Assembly (NCBI GenBank): GCA_002280565.1
Contig: NCEF01000017.1
Coordinates: forward strand, 1 to 56,389
DNA length: 56,389 nucleotides
Direction: 5' to 3'
Origin: Sphingomonas sp. 32-66-10
Lineage (GTDB): Bacteria > Pseudomonadota > Alphaproteobacteria > Sphingomonadales > Sphingomonadaceae
Part shown: one piece after another, positions 47,182 to 56,389 of the stretch
Numbering within the stretch: the stretch's first letter is position 1
How the letters are laid out: the number at the start of each line of letters is the position of its first letter
Notes under the pieces: model-generated
What the model was told of the DNA's origin: nothing
Databases searched by the model: none
What the model saw: the letters and a program-made list of their open reading frames with translations, nothing else
Position numbers and translations under genes: made by a program

Positions 47182-47352
47182 ATGGCCCACAAGTTCGTGA
47201 TCGAGCAGAACAAGGCCGGCGAGTATGTCGCCAAGTTCAAGTACAACAACGAGATCATCTTCTGGACCGAAGGCTATACCAGCAAGGCGTCGGCGAAGAA
47301 TGCGATCGAATCGATCCTGAAGAACGGCCCGGGCGCGCCGGTCGAGGAATGA
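47182..47352 (+). CDS. DUF1508 (YegP-like) small protein
   Basis: 56 aa: starts MAHKFVIEQNKAGEYVAKFK and contains NNEIIFWTEGYTSKASAKNAIESI, the YegP/DUF1508 fold with conserved Phe and Trp-like core and a short C-terminal tail. ATG has AAGGAG upstream. Cytoplasmic and of unknown function; relatives often have two copies of the repeat, here one. Short single-domain members are common. Confidence 0.85.
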   Translation: MAHKFVIEQNKAGEYVAKFKYNNEIIFWTEGYTSKASAKNAIESILKNGPGAPVEE

Positions 47353-47423
47353 CCGTTCGCGCCGAATAATGCTGCGACAGTGATGTAGCGCGTACGATGG
47401 CGGGCGCGGCATAAGGGGCGGGG

Positions 47424-48401
47424 ATGTTTTTCGAAAGCCGGATATTTCGCGGCTGGTATGCCGGCATGATGCTGCTGTGGCTGCTATTGTTCGCCACGCT
47501 CAGCTCAATCCCGTTCCTGCTCGACCATTGGCATTACCCGGCGATCATGGTGCTCGGCGCCTTTGTCGCTGGTCTGACGCCGGAGGGCGGGGGCGCTGTG
47601 GCGTTCCCCGTCCTCAGCGTATTTTTCGAAATCGAGCGCGAGATGGCGCGCGACTTCAGCCTGATGATCCAGTCGGTCGGGATGACCAGCGCGAGCATCT
47701 GGATCCTTTCACGCAAGGGCCGTCGGCTGGCGACCTATCGCCCCTTGCTGTGGATGATTCCAGTGAGCTTCCTGGGCTTCGTGCTCGGCATGGCGCTGTT
47801 GCAGACGATCCCGGTGTTCATCATCCAGGCCTTGTTCCTCAGCCTGATCATGACCTTCGCGCTTGCCTATGTGTCCAGCACGCATCGCGGCGACCGGCTG
47901 GTGCTCCAGGCCAGCGGCGTTGGCGACCATGCGATGCTGGCCGGCGTCCTGATCGCCGGCGGCATGTGCGCCAGCCTGTTCGGGACCGGGGCCGATATCG
48001 TGCTGTACACGATGCTGGTCACGCGCTTTCGCATGGACGAGAAGGTGGCGACGCACATGAGCATCATGGTGATGGCCGCGATCAGTGTCCTGGGTTACGG
48101 CTATCGCTTCTTCTGGGACGGCGACATCACCGATTATCAGGTCCGCACCTGGCTATGCGCCTATCCGGTGGTGTTGTTCATGGCGCCGTTCGGCAGCTAC
48201 ATCCTGCACAAGCTCAACGTCGAATGGATGCTGCGCGGGATCGTCGCGCTCAACATCTTTCAGCTCGGCTATTTCAACCTGAAGAATCCGAGCTGGGAAA
48301 AGTTCGCCTGGTCGGGTGGATTCAGCGTCGTGCTGTTCGCGATCTTCTGGTTGTCGCTGGCCCGCATGACGCGGCAGCGGCGGGCTCCTGGACTCGGTTG
48401 A
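47424..48401 (+). CDS. TauE/SafE-family membrane protein
   Basis: 325 aa with eight or nine predicted helices. The duplicated TauE/SafE motif appears as LGAFVAGLTPEGGGAVAFPVLSVFF and LIAGGMCASLFGTGADIVLYTMLVTRF. Members export sulfite, sulfoacetate or other organic anions; the substrate here is unknown. ATG with GGGGCGGGG upstream. Convergent with rnhA. Confidence 0.85.
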   Translation: MFFESRIFRGWYAGMMLLWLLLFATLSSIPFLLDHWHYPAIMVLGAFVAGLTPEGGGAVAFPVLSVFFEIEREMARDFSLMIQSVGMTSASIWILSRKGRRLATYRPLLWMIPVSFLGFVLGMALLQTIPVFIIQALFLSLIMTFALAYVSSTHRGDRLVLQASGVGDHAMLAGVLIAGGMCASLFGTGADIVLYTMLVTRFRMDEKVATHMSIMVMAAISVLGYGYRFFWDGDITDYQVRTWLCAYPVVLFMAPFGSYILHKLNVEWMLRGIVALNIFQLGYFNLKNPSWEKFAWSGGFSVVLFAIFWLSLARMTRQRRAPGLG

Positions 48402-48411
48402 CCGGCGCGCC

Positions 48412-48852
48412 TCAGGCCCGCAGCGCCGCGTCGCTGGCGAGCTGGTCGGCGCGTTCATTGTCGGGGTGGCCGGCATGGCCCTTGACCCATAGCCATTCGA
48501 TGCGATGCGGCTTGGCGGCGTCGAGCAGTTCGATCCACAGGTCGCTGTTCTTGACCGGCTTCTTGTCGGCGGTCTTCCAGCCATTGCGCTGCCAGCCTTT
48601 GATCCATTTGGTCAGGCCGTCCATGACGTAGCGGCTGTCGGTCGACAGCTTGACCCGGCACGGCTTGTTGAGCGCCTTGAGCCCCTGGATCGCCGCCATC
48701 AACTCCATGCGGTTGTTGGTGGTGTGAGGCTCACCGCCCGACAATTCCTTCTCGACCGTCCCCGCGCGCAGCAGCACGCCCCAGCCGCCGCGCCCGGGAT
48801 TGCCCTTGCACGCGCCATCGGTGGCGATTTCGACGAGGGGGAGTTCGGTCAT
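48412..48852 (-). CDS. rnhA: Ribonuclease HI
   Basis: Cuts RNA in RNA-DNA hybrids. The four catalytic acids are in [27 protein letters not shown] and [14 protein letters not shown]. 146 aa, typical. ATG overlaps the thrB stop (ATGA), so thrB and rnhA are coupled, an arrangement I recall from other alphaproteobacteria. Confidence 0.95.
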   Translation of the reverse strand: MTELPLVEIATDGACKGNPGRGGWGVLLRAGTVEKELSGGEPHTTNNRMELMAAIQGLKALNKPCRVKLSTDSRYVMDGLTKWIKGWQRNGWKTADKKPVKNSDLWIELLDAAKPHRIEWLWVKGHAGHPDNERADQLASDAALRA

Positions 48853-49802
48853 GTGATAGGGCTCATGGCTTGGTAGTGGCGCAGGCGGCGGACATAGGCG
48901 AGCGGGTCCTTGCGCGTGACGAGCGCGTCGGCGGGCGTGTTGAGCCAGTCAAAGGCGCGCGAGAGGGCGAAACGGATGCACGCGCCGCTGGCGAGCAGCG
49001 GGAAGGCTGCGCGTTCGGCGTCGGACAGCGGGAAGCGCGACTCATAGCCACGCAGCAGCGCGTCACCGACCTCAGCGTGATAGGTCGCGCCGGTCGCGTC
49101 GAAACTCCACGCGCTGTGCATCACGGCGAGATCGTAAATGCGGATATCGGTGCTGGCGAAATAGAAGTCGATCAGCCCGGTGACGGTGTCGCCCAGCATC
49201 AGCACATTGTCGGGAAACAGATCGGCGTGGATCGCGCAGCGGTCGAACCCCTCGCGCGGCCAGTTCGCCAGCACTTTGTTGAGCGCGGTGCCGAGTTCGG
49301 CATGCAGGCCGGGTGCAATCTGGTCGAGGCTGTCGCCGCAGCGGTCGAACAGGGGCTGCCAGCTGTCGACGCCCATCGAATTGGGGCGGTCCGGCCCGAA
49401 ATCGGCGACGGCGGCGTGCATGTCGGCCATCGCGCGCGCCGCCGCCTCGGCCTGTGCCGGGGTGGGGTGGGAGAGCGACACGCCCGACAGGAACTTGATC
49501 AGGCAGGCCGGGCGGCCTTCGAGCGTCTGGATCGCCACGCCGGTGCGATCGGGAATCGCGGGCGGCACCTTTAGTCCCTTCGCGTCGAGATGCGCGAGCA
49601 GGTCCATGAAATAGGGCAGATCGCCCGCATCGACGCGCTTTTCGTAGAGCGTCAGGATGAAGCGGCCTTTGGTCGTGTCGACCAGATAGTTGCTGTTCTC
49701 CACCCCCTCGGCGATCCCCTTGGCCGAGACCAGTTCGCCGACGTCATAGCGGGCGAGGAACGCGGCGAGCGATTCGGCCGGGACCTGTGTGTAGACTGCC
49801 AC
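48849..49802 (-). CDS. thrB: Homoserine kinase (type II)
   Basis: Phosphorylates homoserine in threonine synthesis. Choline-kinase-like fold: [24 protein letters not shown] (nucleotide loop), the Brenner motif [10 protein letters not shown] with catalytic Asp, and [19 protein letters not shown] (metal site). 317 aa. Start chosen at GTG 49802 (MAVYTQV) with GGGGAAG upstream; the open frame further up overlaps a family A half repeat. Confidence 0.93.
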   Translation of the reverse strand: MAVYTQVPAESLAAFLARYDVGELVSAKGIAEGVENSNYLVDTTKGRFILTLYEKRVDAGDLPYFMDLLAHLDAKGLKVPPAIPDRTGVAIQTLEGRPACLIKFLSGVSLSHPTPAQAEAAARAMADMHAAVADFGPDRPNSMGVDSWQPLFDRCGDSLDQIAPGLHAELGTALNKVLANWPREGFDRCAIHADLFPDNVLMLGDTVTGLIDFYFASTDIRIYDLAVMHSAWSFDATGATYHAEVGDALLRGYESRFPLSDAERAAFPLLASGACIRFALSRAFDWLNTPADALVTRKDPLAYVRRLRHYQAMSPIT

Positions 49803-49813
49803 TGATTCTTCCC

Positions 49814-49844
49814 CGTCATCCCCGTGAAAGCAGGGACCCATCTT
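49814..49844. repeat. Family A palindrome half copy upstream of thrB
   Basis: CGTCATCCCCGTGAAAGCAG (49815-49834) and the following GGACCCATC match the left arm of the family A repeats, with several substitutions. No right arm is present before ispH at 49914. Probably a decayed element in the thrB leader. Confidence 0.7.
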
Positions 49845-49913
49845 CCGTCATTGCCATATGCGCAACCGCAGCTGTGCTTGGGGTGGGTGAAGGATCGGCC
49901 GAAGGTGCGCGGC

Positions 49914-50867
49914 TCACGCCGCCTCAAGCCCTTTGGGCAGCTTGAAGGTGATCGTTTCCTGCGCCGTTTCGACCATGCGTTCGGTCACGTCATAGCGGGT
50001 GGCGATACGGTCGATCACTTCGCGCACCAGCACTTCGGGGGCCGAAGCGCCGGCGGTGATGCCGAGCGTACCGATCCCGGCCAGCCAGTCGAAATCCAGA
50101 TCGTCGGCGCGCTGGATCAGCTTGGATGTCGTCCCCTCGCGCTCGGCCACTTCGGCCAGGCGCAGCGAGTTGGACGAATTGGGCGCGCCGATCACCAGCA
50201 CCAGGTCGCACGACCCTGCGATGGCGCGCACTGCCGCCTGCCGGTTCGACGTGGCGTAGCAGATGTCGTCGGCCTTGGGCGCGACGATATCGGGAAAGCG
50301 CCGCTGCAGGATCGCCAGGATCGATGCGGTGTCGTCCACCGACAAGGTCGTCTGGGTGAGGAAGGCGAGGTTGCCCGGCTCGGCCGGCGCGATCGTTTCG
50401 GCATCCTCCTCGGTCTCGATCAGCGTCATTGCGCCGTCGGGTACCTGACCAAAGGTTCCGATCACCTCGGGGTGGCCGGTATGGCCAATGAACAGGATGT
50501 GGCGGCCGGCAGCGACCAGTCGTTCGGCTTGCCGATGCACTTTGGACACCAGCGGGCAGGTGGCGTCGAAATAGGACAGGCCGCGATGCTGCGCGGCGGC
50601 GGGGACCGATTTGGGGACACCATGTGCGGAGAAGACGACATGGACGCCGTCCGGCACCTGATCGAGCTCATCGACGAAGATCGCGCCCTTCGCGCGCAGC
50701 GTGTCCACGACATATTTATTGTGGACGATTTCGTGGCGGACATAGACCGGCGCGCCGTGCAGTTCGATCGCGCGTTCGACGATCTGGATCGCGCGGTCGA
50801 CTCCGGCGCAAAAACCGCGCGGCGCGGCGATGAGGAGTTCGAGGACGGGCTTTTGGGTGTCGGTCAT
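49914..50867 (-). CDS. ispH: 4-Hydroxy-3-methylbut-2-enyl diphosphate reductase
   Basis: Last step of the MEP isoprenoid pathway. The [4Fe-4S] cysteines are in [17 protein letters not shown] and [11 protein letters not shown]; the catalytic region [10 protein letters not shown] and the C-terminal GASAPEVLV also fit. 317 aa. ATG 50865-50867. It lies between the thrB leader and a divergent lipoprotein gene. Complete. Confidence 0.96.
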   Translation of the reverse strand: MTDTQKPVLELLIAAPRGFCAGVDRAIQIVERAIELHGAPVYVRHEIVHNKYVVDTLRAKGAIFVDELDQVPDGVHVVFSAHGVPKSVPAAAQHRGLSYFDATCPLVSKVHRQAERLVAAGRHILFIGHTGHPEVIGTFGQVPDGAMTLIETEEDAETIAPAEPGNLAFLTQTTLSVDDTASILAILQRRFPDIVAPKADDICYATSNRQAAVRAIAGSCDLVLVIGAPNSSNSLRLAEVAEREGTTSKLIQRADDLDFDWLAGIGTLGITAGASAPEVLVREVIDRIATRYDVTERMVETAQETITFKLPKGLEAA

Positions 50868-51017
50868 CGCAGTCGCCTTACGCGATCCGTGCGCGGCGGG
50901 AAAGGCGCGGGATGGCCGTTGCGGGAAGGCAAAGCGCTGCCTATGGTGCCCGCCGCCGCGCCGGGCCTGCCAGAGATGGTGGGGGCGGGCATGTCTTGTT
51001 CGGGAAAGGTGCCCCAG

Positions 51018-51656
51018 TTGAACGTTCGCAAACTCGCGCTTGCCGCATCGATTCCGCTGGCGCTCGCCGCCTGCTCCCGTGAGGGCGACATTGCCGAGGG
51101 CGGCATCACCGCGGTTCGCTCCGCCTGCCCGCGTGTCGGCGTACCGGCCGGGACCGGCGACATCACCCTGTTCAATCCCGCCGACAGCACGGCGGCGAGC
51201 GCGATCGACGTGACCGCGACGATGACCAACGTCACGTCGAGTCGCGACGATGGCGGCGAGATGATCCGCAGCGACATCGCGTTCGAGGTACAGGCCAGCC
51301 GCCGCTCGACCGAGGGCGCACGCGAGGTGACCTTGCCCTATTTCGTGACCGTGGTTCAGGGCGGCACGGCGGTCGTGTCAAAGCGCGTGGCGCAAGTGAC
51401 GCTGCGATTCGAACCCGGTCAGGCGCGCGCGCAGGCCAGCGGTACTGCCAATGCCTATGTTTCGCGCGCTGCCGCGACGCTGCCCGACGATATCCGCCGC
51501 CAGATCCTGGCGAAGCGCAAGGCGGGCGACGAAACCGCTGCACTCGATCCGCTGGCACGGCCCGAAGTACGCCAGGCCGTGTTGCGCGCGACGTTCGAGG
51601 CGCTGGTGGGATTCCAGCTCACCGATGCGCAGCTGAAGTATAACGCGACGCGTTAG
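51018..51656 (+). CDS. Lipoprotein of unknown function, probable TTG start
   Basis: 212 aa. Signal peptide [19 protein letters not shown] with lipobox LAAC. The mature part has beta-rich text ([47 protein letters not shown]) and a C-terminal helix ([21 protein letters not shown]). The frame is open far upstream, but the signal begins here; TTG 51018 has GGAAAGG eight bases before. ATG 50991 and GTG 51009 are alternatives. Divergent from ispH. Confidence 0.68.
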   Translation: MNVRKLALAASIPLALAACSREGDIAEGGITAVRSACPRVGVPAGTGDITLFNPADSTAASAIDVTATMTNVTSSRDDGGEMIRSDIAFEVQASRRSTEGAREVTLPYFVTVVQGGTAVVSKRVAQVTLRFEPGQARAQASGTANAYVSRAAATLPDDIRRQILAKRKAGDETAALDPLARPEVRQAVLRATFEALVGFQLTDAQLKYNATR

Positions 51657-51682
51657 TTTGTCGGGCGCCGCGTGCGCGGCGC

Positions 51683-51766
51683 GCGGCACCGGCCCGCTCC
51701 CCCACCCGGCCATCCAACGCCAATGTATTCTATGGCTGGCCGGGTGGGGGAGCGGGCCGGTGCCGC
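51683..51766. repeat. Large palindrome with 30-bp perfect arms, copy 3
   Basis: Arms 51683-51712 and 51737-51766 are perfect reverse complements and identical base for base to copy 1 (7107-7188); the 24-base loop differs. It is downstream of the lipoprotein gene and upstream of the glycine riboswitch. The 51657-52103 gap is explained by this element and the riboswitch region. Confidence 0.9.
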
Positions 51767-51851
51767 AAACAAACAAACGCAAACTTCCCGATTGACTCGG
51801 ACTGTGCGGCGCAGCATTCCCATGGCGTCGGCATCGGGCAACCGGTGAAGG

Positions 51852-52047
51852 CGCGCGCGGGAGAGTTTGCGGGTCTCGCGACCCGGAACGCCGAAGGAGC
51901 AACCGCCCCGGAATCTCTCAGGCACCAGGGACCGCGCGGGCCACGACACTCTGGAAAGCGCTCGCTCCGTCAGGGGTGAGCCACCGAAGGGGTAAGTCCC
52001 GGACAGGCTCCGGGATCAAAGCTCTCAGGTTCCCGTGACAGAGGGGG
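51852..52047 (+). promoter_or_regulatory. Tandem glycine riboswitch
   Basis: Two aptamers in series. Aptamer 1 (about 51852-51939) has GGAGAG, GCCGAAGGAGCAA and GGAATCTCTCAGGCA with closing GC arms. Aptamer 2 (about 51945-52047) has ACTCTGGAAAGC, CCACCGAAGGGGTAAG, and ATCAAAGCTCTCAGGTTCC with closing CAGAGGG. These are the conserved glycine-riboswitch cores. It controls the gcv operon, presumably raising expression with glycine. Confidence 0.95.
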
Positions 52048-52084
52048 CGACGGATGAATGGCCGCGCTGTGCGGCATTCCGTCG
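52048..52084 (+). promoter_or_regulatory. Hairpin in the riboswitch expression platform
   Basis: CGACGG..GAATG.CCGC pairs with GCGGCATTCCGTCG around loop GCTGT. It immediately follows aptamer 2 and precedes the gcvT ribosome site (GGAG 52092-52095). No T-run follows, so translational or Rho-linked control is more likely than intrinsic termination (inference). Confidence 0.5.
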
Positions 52085-52103
52085 TCAATTCTGGAGCACG
52101 CGC

Positions 52104-53267
52104 GTGACCGACAGCCCTGATACCGTTACGGGCGAGCCCGATTTCGTCGAAGAATTGATGCTGCTCCCGCTCGATGCGTGGCATCGGGCGCGTGGCGGAC
52201 GGATGGTGCCGTTCGCGGGCTATGAGATGCCGGTCCAGTATGAAGGCATCATGGCCGAGCACCAATGGGTGCGCGAATCGGCCGGCCTGTTCGACGTGTC
52301 GCATATGGGCCAGCTGTTGCTGTCGGGCGAAGGCCTCGACGCCGAGCTGGAAAAGCTGATCCCCGCCGATGTCGCGGGTGTCGCCGTGGGGCAGCAGAAA
52401 TATTCGCTGCTGCTCGCCGAAAATGGCGGGATCCTCGACGATCTGATGTTCAGCCGCTGGCCGGGTGGCATCTACATGGTCGTCAACGGCGCGTGCAAAT
52501 GGGACGATATTGCCCATCTGCGCGAGCATCTGCCCGATTCGATCGAGATCAATCACATGGACGAGCATGCGCTGCTGGCGCTGCAGGGGCCGAAGGCGTT
52601 CGACGCGCTGAACCGCCATGCGACGGGCGAATACCCGCTCGACGCGCTGGTGTTCATGAAGGGCGGCAAGTTCGAGATCGCCGGGGTTCCCGCCTATATC
52701 AGCCGGTCGGGCTATACCGGCGAGGATGGCTTTGAAATCTCGATCCCGGCGGATCAGGCGGCGAAGGTCGCCGACCTGCTGTGCGGCGAGCCCGAGGTGA
52801 AGCCGATCGGTCTTGGCGCGCGCGATTCGCTGCGGCTTGAGGCGGACCTGCCACTCTATGGCCATGACCTCGATCCCGAGACGACGCCGATCATGGCGGC
52901 GCTCAACTTTGCGGTGGCCAGCAAGCGGCGCCGCGCGGAAGCCAACTTCCCCGGTGCCGAGCGTATCTTGATGGAGCGCGAGAACGGCGCGATCCAGCGC
53001 CGGGTCGGCCTGATCGTCGAGGGGCGTCAGCCGGTGCGCGAGGGCGCGTTGGTGCTGGACGATGCCGGCAACGAAGTCGGCCGCGTCACCAGCGGCGGCT
53101 TTGCCCCGACCGTGCAGAAGCCGATCGCGATGGCCTATGTCCCGACCGCGATGGCCGAAGTCGGCACGCGCGTGACGCTGAGCCAGCGCGGCAAGATCCA
53201 TCATGGCGAAGTGGTCGCCATGCCCTTCGTCCCCCACAAATATGTTCGTCAGGGAGCATCGAAATGA
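52104..53267 (+). CDS. gcvT: Glycine cleavage system T protein (aminomethyltransferase)
   Basis: Transfers the methylene group from GcvH to tetrahydrofolate. Motifs: [62 protein letters not shown], and the C-terminal [21 protein letters not shown]. 387 aa from GTG 52104, chosen for GGAG eight bases before; an in-frame ATG at 52053 lies in the platform hairpin. Overlaps gcvH by 4 bp. Confidence 0.95.
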   Translation: MTDSPDTVTGEPDFVEELMLLPLDAWHRARGGRMVPFAGYEMPVQYEGIMAEHQWVRESAGLFDVSHMGQLLLSGEGLDAELEKLIPADVAGVAVGQQKYSLLLAENGGILDDLMFSRWPGGIYMVVNGACKWDDIAHLREHLPDSIEINHMDEHALLALQGPKAFDALNRHATGEYPLDALVFMKGGKFEIAGVPAYISRSGYTGEDGFEISIPADQAAKVADLLCGEPEVKPIGLGARDSLRLEADLPLYGHDLDPETTPIMAALNFAVASKRRRAEANFPGAERILMERENGAIQRRVGLIVEGRQPVREGALVLDDAGNEVGRVTSGGFAPTVQKPIAMAYVPTAMAEVGTRVTLSQRGKIHHGEVVAMPFVPHKYVRQGASK

Positions 53268-53635
53268 GCCGTTACTTCACCGAAGATCATGAATGGATCG
53301 AACTCGACGGCGAGATCGCGACCGTCGGCATCACCGAATATGCACAGAGCCAGCTGGGCGATATCGTGTTCGTCGAGGTGCCCGAGGAAGGCAAGGAAGT
53401 CGCCAAGGGCGATGACGCCGCGGTGGTCGAGAGCGTCAAGGCGGCAAGCGACGTCTATGCGCCGGTCAGCGGTACGGTGGTCGAGGGCAACCCCGCGCTG
53501 GAAGAGAGCCCCGCCCTGGTCAACGAAGACCCCGAGGGCGATGGCTGGTTCTTCAAGATGACTCTGAGCGACACCAGCGAGCTCGACTCGCTGATGAACG
53601 AAAGCGCCTATGCGGATTTCGTGAGCAAGCTTTAA
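53264..53635 (+). CDS. gcvH: Glycine cleavage system H protein
   Basis: Lipoyl carrier of the glycine cleavage complex. 123 aa: [13 protein letters not shown], the lipoylated Lys59 in [17 protein letters not shown], and the C-terminal [12 protein letters not shown] and [18 protein letters not shown] overlaps the gcvT stop. Lipoylation probably uses LipB at 8474-9133. Followed by a family B repeat. Confidence 0.97.
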   Translation: MSRYFTEDHEWIELDGEIATVGITEYAQSQLGDIVFVEVPEEGKEVAKGDDAAVVESVKAASDVYAPVSGTVVEGNPALEESPALVNEDPEGDGWFFKMTLSDTSELDSLMNESAYADFVSKL

Positions 53636-53637
53636 GT

Positions 53638-53748
53638 CCCCCTCCCGCTTGCGGGAGGGGCTAGGGGAGGGCGTGTCCATGGCCTCACGCGCTCCGCTCT
53701 AGACGATCTGACAGGCCCTCCCCGACCCCTCCCGCAAGCGGGAGGGGA
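53638..53748. repeat. Palindromic repeat, family B, between gcvH and gcvPA
   Basis: Two hairpins, CCCTCCCGCTTGCGGGAGGG (about 53639-53659) and CCCCTCCCGCAAGCGGGAGG (from 53726), flank a core with CGCTCCGCTC as in the glyS copy. The element fills almost the whole 125-bp spacer and its right end runs into the gcvPA ribosome site (GGAGAAGGAAG). Confidence 0.85.
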
Positions 53749-53760
53749 GAAGGAAGATTG

Positions 53761-55078
53761 ATGCGCTACCTTCCCCTTACCCCGTCCGACCGGCAGGCGA
53801 TGCTCGCCGCGGTCAATGCCGCGACGATCGATGATCTGTTCGCCGATGTTCCCGAAAGCGCGCGGCTGTCCGGGCCGGTGCCGGGCCTGCCGATGCATGC
53901 CAGCAAACCTGTCGGCGGGGAGCGCGCCCTTCTTTTTGGGCTGTGGAGCCTACAAGCATCACGTTCCGGCCAGCGTCGATCACATCATCCAGCGCGGCGA
54001 GTTCCTGACCGCCTACACGCCCTATCAGCCGGAAATCGCGCAGGGCACGCTGCAGGTGATGTTCGAGTTCCAGACCCAGGTCGCGCGGCTGCTGGGCACC
54101 GATGTCGCCAACGCGTCGATGTATGATGGCTCGACCGCGTGCTGGGAGGCGATCGGCATGGCGCGGCGCATCACCAAGCGCGCCAAGGCGATCCTGTCGG
54201 GCGGGCTGCATCCGCATTATGTCTCGGTCGCCAACACCATGGCCAAGTACACCGGCGACACGCTGGTGACCGCGGTGCCCGAACTGACTGCCGAGCCGGA
54301 TACGGCCAAGCTGATCGACCTGATCAACGACGACACCTCGTGCGTCGTGGTGCAATATCCCGACATTCTCGGCCGCATTGCCGACCTGTCGGAGCTGGCG
54401 GCGGCATGTCAGGCGAAGAAGGCGCTGCTGGTCGCGGTCGTGACCGAGCCGGTGGCGCTGGGGGCGATCAAGTCGCCGGGTGAGATGGGCGCGGACATCG
54501 TCGTGGGCGAGGGCCAGTCGATCGGCGTCGGGCTGCAGTTCGGTGGACCCTATGTCGGCCTGTTCGGCTGCAAGGAGAAATATGTCCGCCAGATGCCCGG
54601 CCGCCTGACCGGCGAGACGATGGATGCGGAGGGCAAGCGCGGCTTCGTGCTGACGCTGTCGACCCGCGAGCAGCATATCCGGCGTGAGAAGGCGACGTCG
54701 AACATCTGCACCAGCTCGGTGCTGTGCGCGCTGGCCTGGTCGGTGCACATGACGCTGCTGGGCGAAAAGGGGCTGCGGCAGCTGGCGGCGCTCAACCATG
54801 CTGGCGCCAGCGCGGCGGCGGATCGGCTGGCACAGGTTCCGGGGGTCGAGCTGGTGACGCCGACCTTCTTCAACGAATTCACGCTGAAGCTGCCCAAGGA
54901 AGCCCGCCCGGTCGTGCGCGAACTCGCTGACAAGGGCATCCTCGCCGGCGTGTCGCTGGGCCGGCTCTATCCGGGCGAGGGGGCGTTGGAGAACGGCCTT
55001 GTCGTCGCGGTCACCGAAACCACCACGGCGGAGGATGTCGAAACCCTTGCCGCCGCTCTCCAGGAGGTGCTGGCATGA
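53761..55078 (+). pseudogene. gcvPA: Glycine cleavage P-protein subunit 1, broken by a short deletion/frameshift
   Basis: GcvPA forms half of the PLP-dependent glycine decarboxylase with GcvPB. The N-terminus [20 protein letters not shown] to [11 protein letters not shown] is read from ATG 53761. At about 53904 the conserved sequence resumes in the next frame as [26 protein letters not shown] and runs without defect to the stop overlapping gcvPB (ATGA). Compared with recalled relatives, about 14 residues are missing and the frame is shifted, which fits a deletion of about 41 bases. As written the product stops after about 120 residues. This is either a real mutation or an assembly error. Confidence 0.85.
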
Positions 55079-56389
55079 GCACGATCAACCAGAGCGGCTG
55101 GCGTCCGCAGATGAACGCGGTCGAGGGGGAGGCTGCGGCCACCTTTACCGGCAACCGCGCGCTGATGCTGGAAGAGGCGCTGATCTTCGAGATCGGGTCG
55201 CTCGACACGACCGGCGTCGATTTTGCCGAAGCGCCCAAGGCAACCTCGCGACTTGGCGGGCTGGAGCGGCATCGCGATATCGGCCTGCCGGGCCTGAGCG
55301 AGCCGGAGGCGGTACGCCATTACACGCGCCTGTCGCGCCAGAACTACGGCATCGACCTCGGCTTCTTCCCGCTGGGCAGCTGCACGATGAAGCATAATCC
55401 GCGCCTCAACGAGCGGATGGCGCGTCTGCCCGGTTTTGCCGACATCCACCCGCTTCAGCCGGTCGATACGGTGCAGGGCGCGCTGGAGGTGATCGATCAG
55501 CTGGCGCACTGGCTGGTCACGCTGACCGGCATGAACGCCGTGGCGATGTCGCCCAAGGCGGGCGCGCATGGCGAGCTGTGCGGCATTCTGGCGATCAAGG
55601 CGGCGCTGGAAGCACGGGGCGAGGATCGCCGCGTGGTGCTGGTCCCCGAAAGCGCGCACGGCACCAACCCGGCGACGGCGGCGTTCGCGGGCTTTACGGT
55701 CGAGGATATTCCGGCGACCCCGGACGGGCGCGTCGATGTCGCGGCGCTCACTGCGCGGCTGGGGCCGGACGTGGCGGCGGTGATGATCACTAACCCCAAT
55801 ACCTGCGGCCTGTTCGAGCGTGACCTCAAGACGATCAGCGACGCGGTCCACGCCGTGGGCGGTTACGTCTATTGCGACGGGGCAAACTTCAACGCGATCG
55901 TCGGCAAGGTGCGCCCCGGCGACCTCGGCGTCGATGCGATGCACATCAACCTGCACAAGACCTTCTCCACCCCGCATGGCGGCGGTGGACCGGGTTCGGG
56001 GCCGGTGGTGCTGTCGGAGGCGCTGGCGCCGTTCGCACCGCTGCCGTTCGTCGAGCAGCAGGATGGCCGTTTCGTGCTGGTCGAAGAGGAAACCGCAGGC
56101 GAGCATCACGGGTCCAGTTTTGGCCGCATGGTCTCGTTCCACGGCCAGATGGGCATGTTCACCCGTGCGCTGACCTATATCCTGTCGCACGGCGCGGACG
56201 GACTGCGCCAAGTGGCCGAGGACAGCGTCCTCAACGCCAACTATGTCCTGCGCAGCCTGGAGGACGTGCTCGACGCGCCCTTCGCGAACAGCGGGCCGTG
56301 CATGCATGAGGCGATCTTCAGCGACCGTGGCCTCGCCGAGGGTTTCTCGACGCTCGACATCGCCAAGGGGCTGATCGACGAGGGCTTCC
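55075..56389 (+). CDS. gcvPB: Glycine cleavage P-protein subunit 2, C-terminus beyond window
   Basis: PLP-binding half of glycine decarboxylase; 438 codons present, open to the right edge. Family text: [84 protein letters not shown] and the PLP lysine in [18 protein letters not shown] (Lys295). ATG overlaps the gcvPA stop. No frame problem in the visible part. Confidence 0.95.
   Translation, partial: MSTINQSGWRPQMNAVEGEAAATFTGNRALMLEEALIFEIGSLDTTGVDFAEAPKATSRLGGLERHRDIGLPGLSEPEAVRHYTRLSRQNYGIDLGFFPLGSCTMKHNPRLNERMARLPGFADIHPLQPVDTVQGALEVIDQLAHWLVTLTGMNAVAMSPKAGAHGELCGILAIKAALEARGEDRRVVLVPESAHGTNPATAAFAGFTVEDIPATPDGRVDVAALTARLGPDVAAVMITNPNTCGLFERDLKTISDAVHAVGGYVYCDGANFNAIVGKVRPGDLGVDAMHINLHKTFSTPHGGGGPGSGPVVLSEALAPFAPLPFVEQQDGRFVLVEEETAGEHHGSSFGRMVSFHGQMGMFTRALTYILSHGADGLRQVAEDSVLNANYVLRSLEDVLDAPFANSGPCMHEAIFSDRGLAEGFSTLDIAKGLIDEGF

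Noticed and set aside
49824-51017. Long 5' extension of the lipoprotein frame at 51018
   Set aside because: It is antisense to ispH and has no domain; a signal peptide begins at 51018.
52035-52103. Earlier starts for gcvT within the riboswitch platform
   Set aside because: The extension has no family similarity, lies in the structured leader, and a well-placed GGAG precedes GTG 52104.
53761-54126. Programmed frameshift as explanation for gcvPA
   Set aside because: About 14 conserved residues are absent at the junction and no slippery sequence with stimulatory structure was seen, so a deletion is the simpler reading.

Overview
The window is 56.4 kb of GC-rich chromosomal DNA from an alphaproteobacterium. 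Gene content points to Sphingomonadales, most likely a Sphingomonas-like organism: a petABC bc1 operon, the argD-argF-hslO order, a glycine-riboswitch gcvT-gcvH-gcvPA-gcvPB operon with split P-protein, a tad/cpa pilus cluster, and interspersed palindromic repeats with core ACCCCAGCGAAAGC, which I recall as common in sphingomonads. Nothing marks the region as a plasmid, prophage or genomic island; no tRNA, rRNA, CRISPR array or transposase was recognised.

Layout. 1-1740: 5' part of a membrane PAS histidine kinase (minus). 2040-7074: arginine biosynthesis (argD, argF), the redox chaperone Hsp33, a small secreted protein, and queC/queE for queuosine. 7224-12655: envelope proteins, lipB, two coupled membrane proteins, and a compact GNAT-hemF-trmL unit. 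12964-16307: petABC, a clear terminator, then apt. 16378-22923: lipoproteins, a MaoC enzyme, a phosphodiesterase, a His/Met-rich probable metal-handling pair, an OmpA-type protein and a DUF2236 protein. 22958-30351: TspO-like protein, ychF, small envelope proteins, a 2OG-Fe(II) oxygenase, pth-rplY and a TraB/GumN protein. 30433-37757: glyQ-glyS, ppdK and two uncharacterised proteins. 37845-45023: tad/cpa cluster (cpaA-B-C-D-E, tadB, tadC on the minus strand). 45074-50867: hydrolase and FAD oxidoreductase, DUF1508 and TauE proteins, rnhA-thrB, ispH. 51018-56389: a lipoprotein, tandem glycine riboswitch and the gcv operon, running off the right edge.

Most genes are housekeeping. The unusual signals are small-scale. 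(1) Two unrelated palindromic repeat families sit in frame inside glyS, each translated into a protein insert, like Rickettsia palindromic elements. (2) argD lacks about 15 residues, including the usual PLP-phosphate-binding Ser-Gly-x-Glu-Ala motif. (3) gcvPA has a short deletion with a frameshift. (4) The tad cluster has no cpaF ATPase at its expected place between cpaE and tadB, and no pilin gene. (5) An element with perfect 30-bp inverted arms occurs twice with identical arms and once degenerate. Items 2-4 may be real mutations or assembly/sequence errors; read mapping is needed before biological interpretation.

All functions come from reading translated sequence and recalled family motifs. 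No database search was run, and residue and length comparisons with families are from memory.
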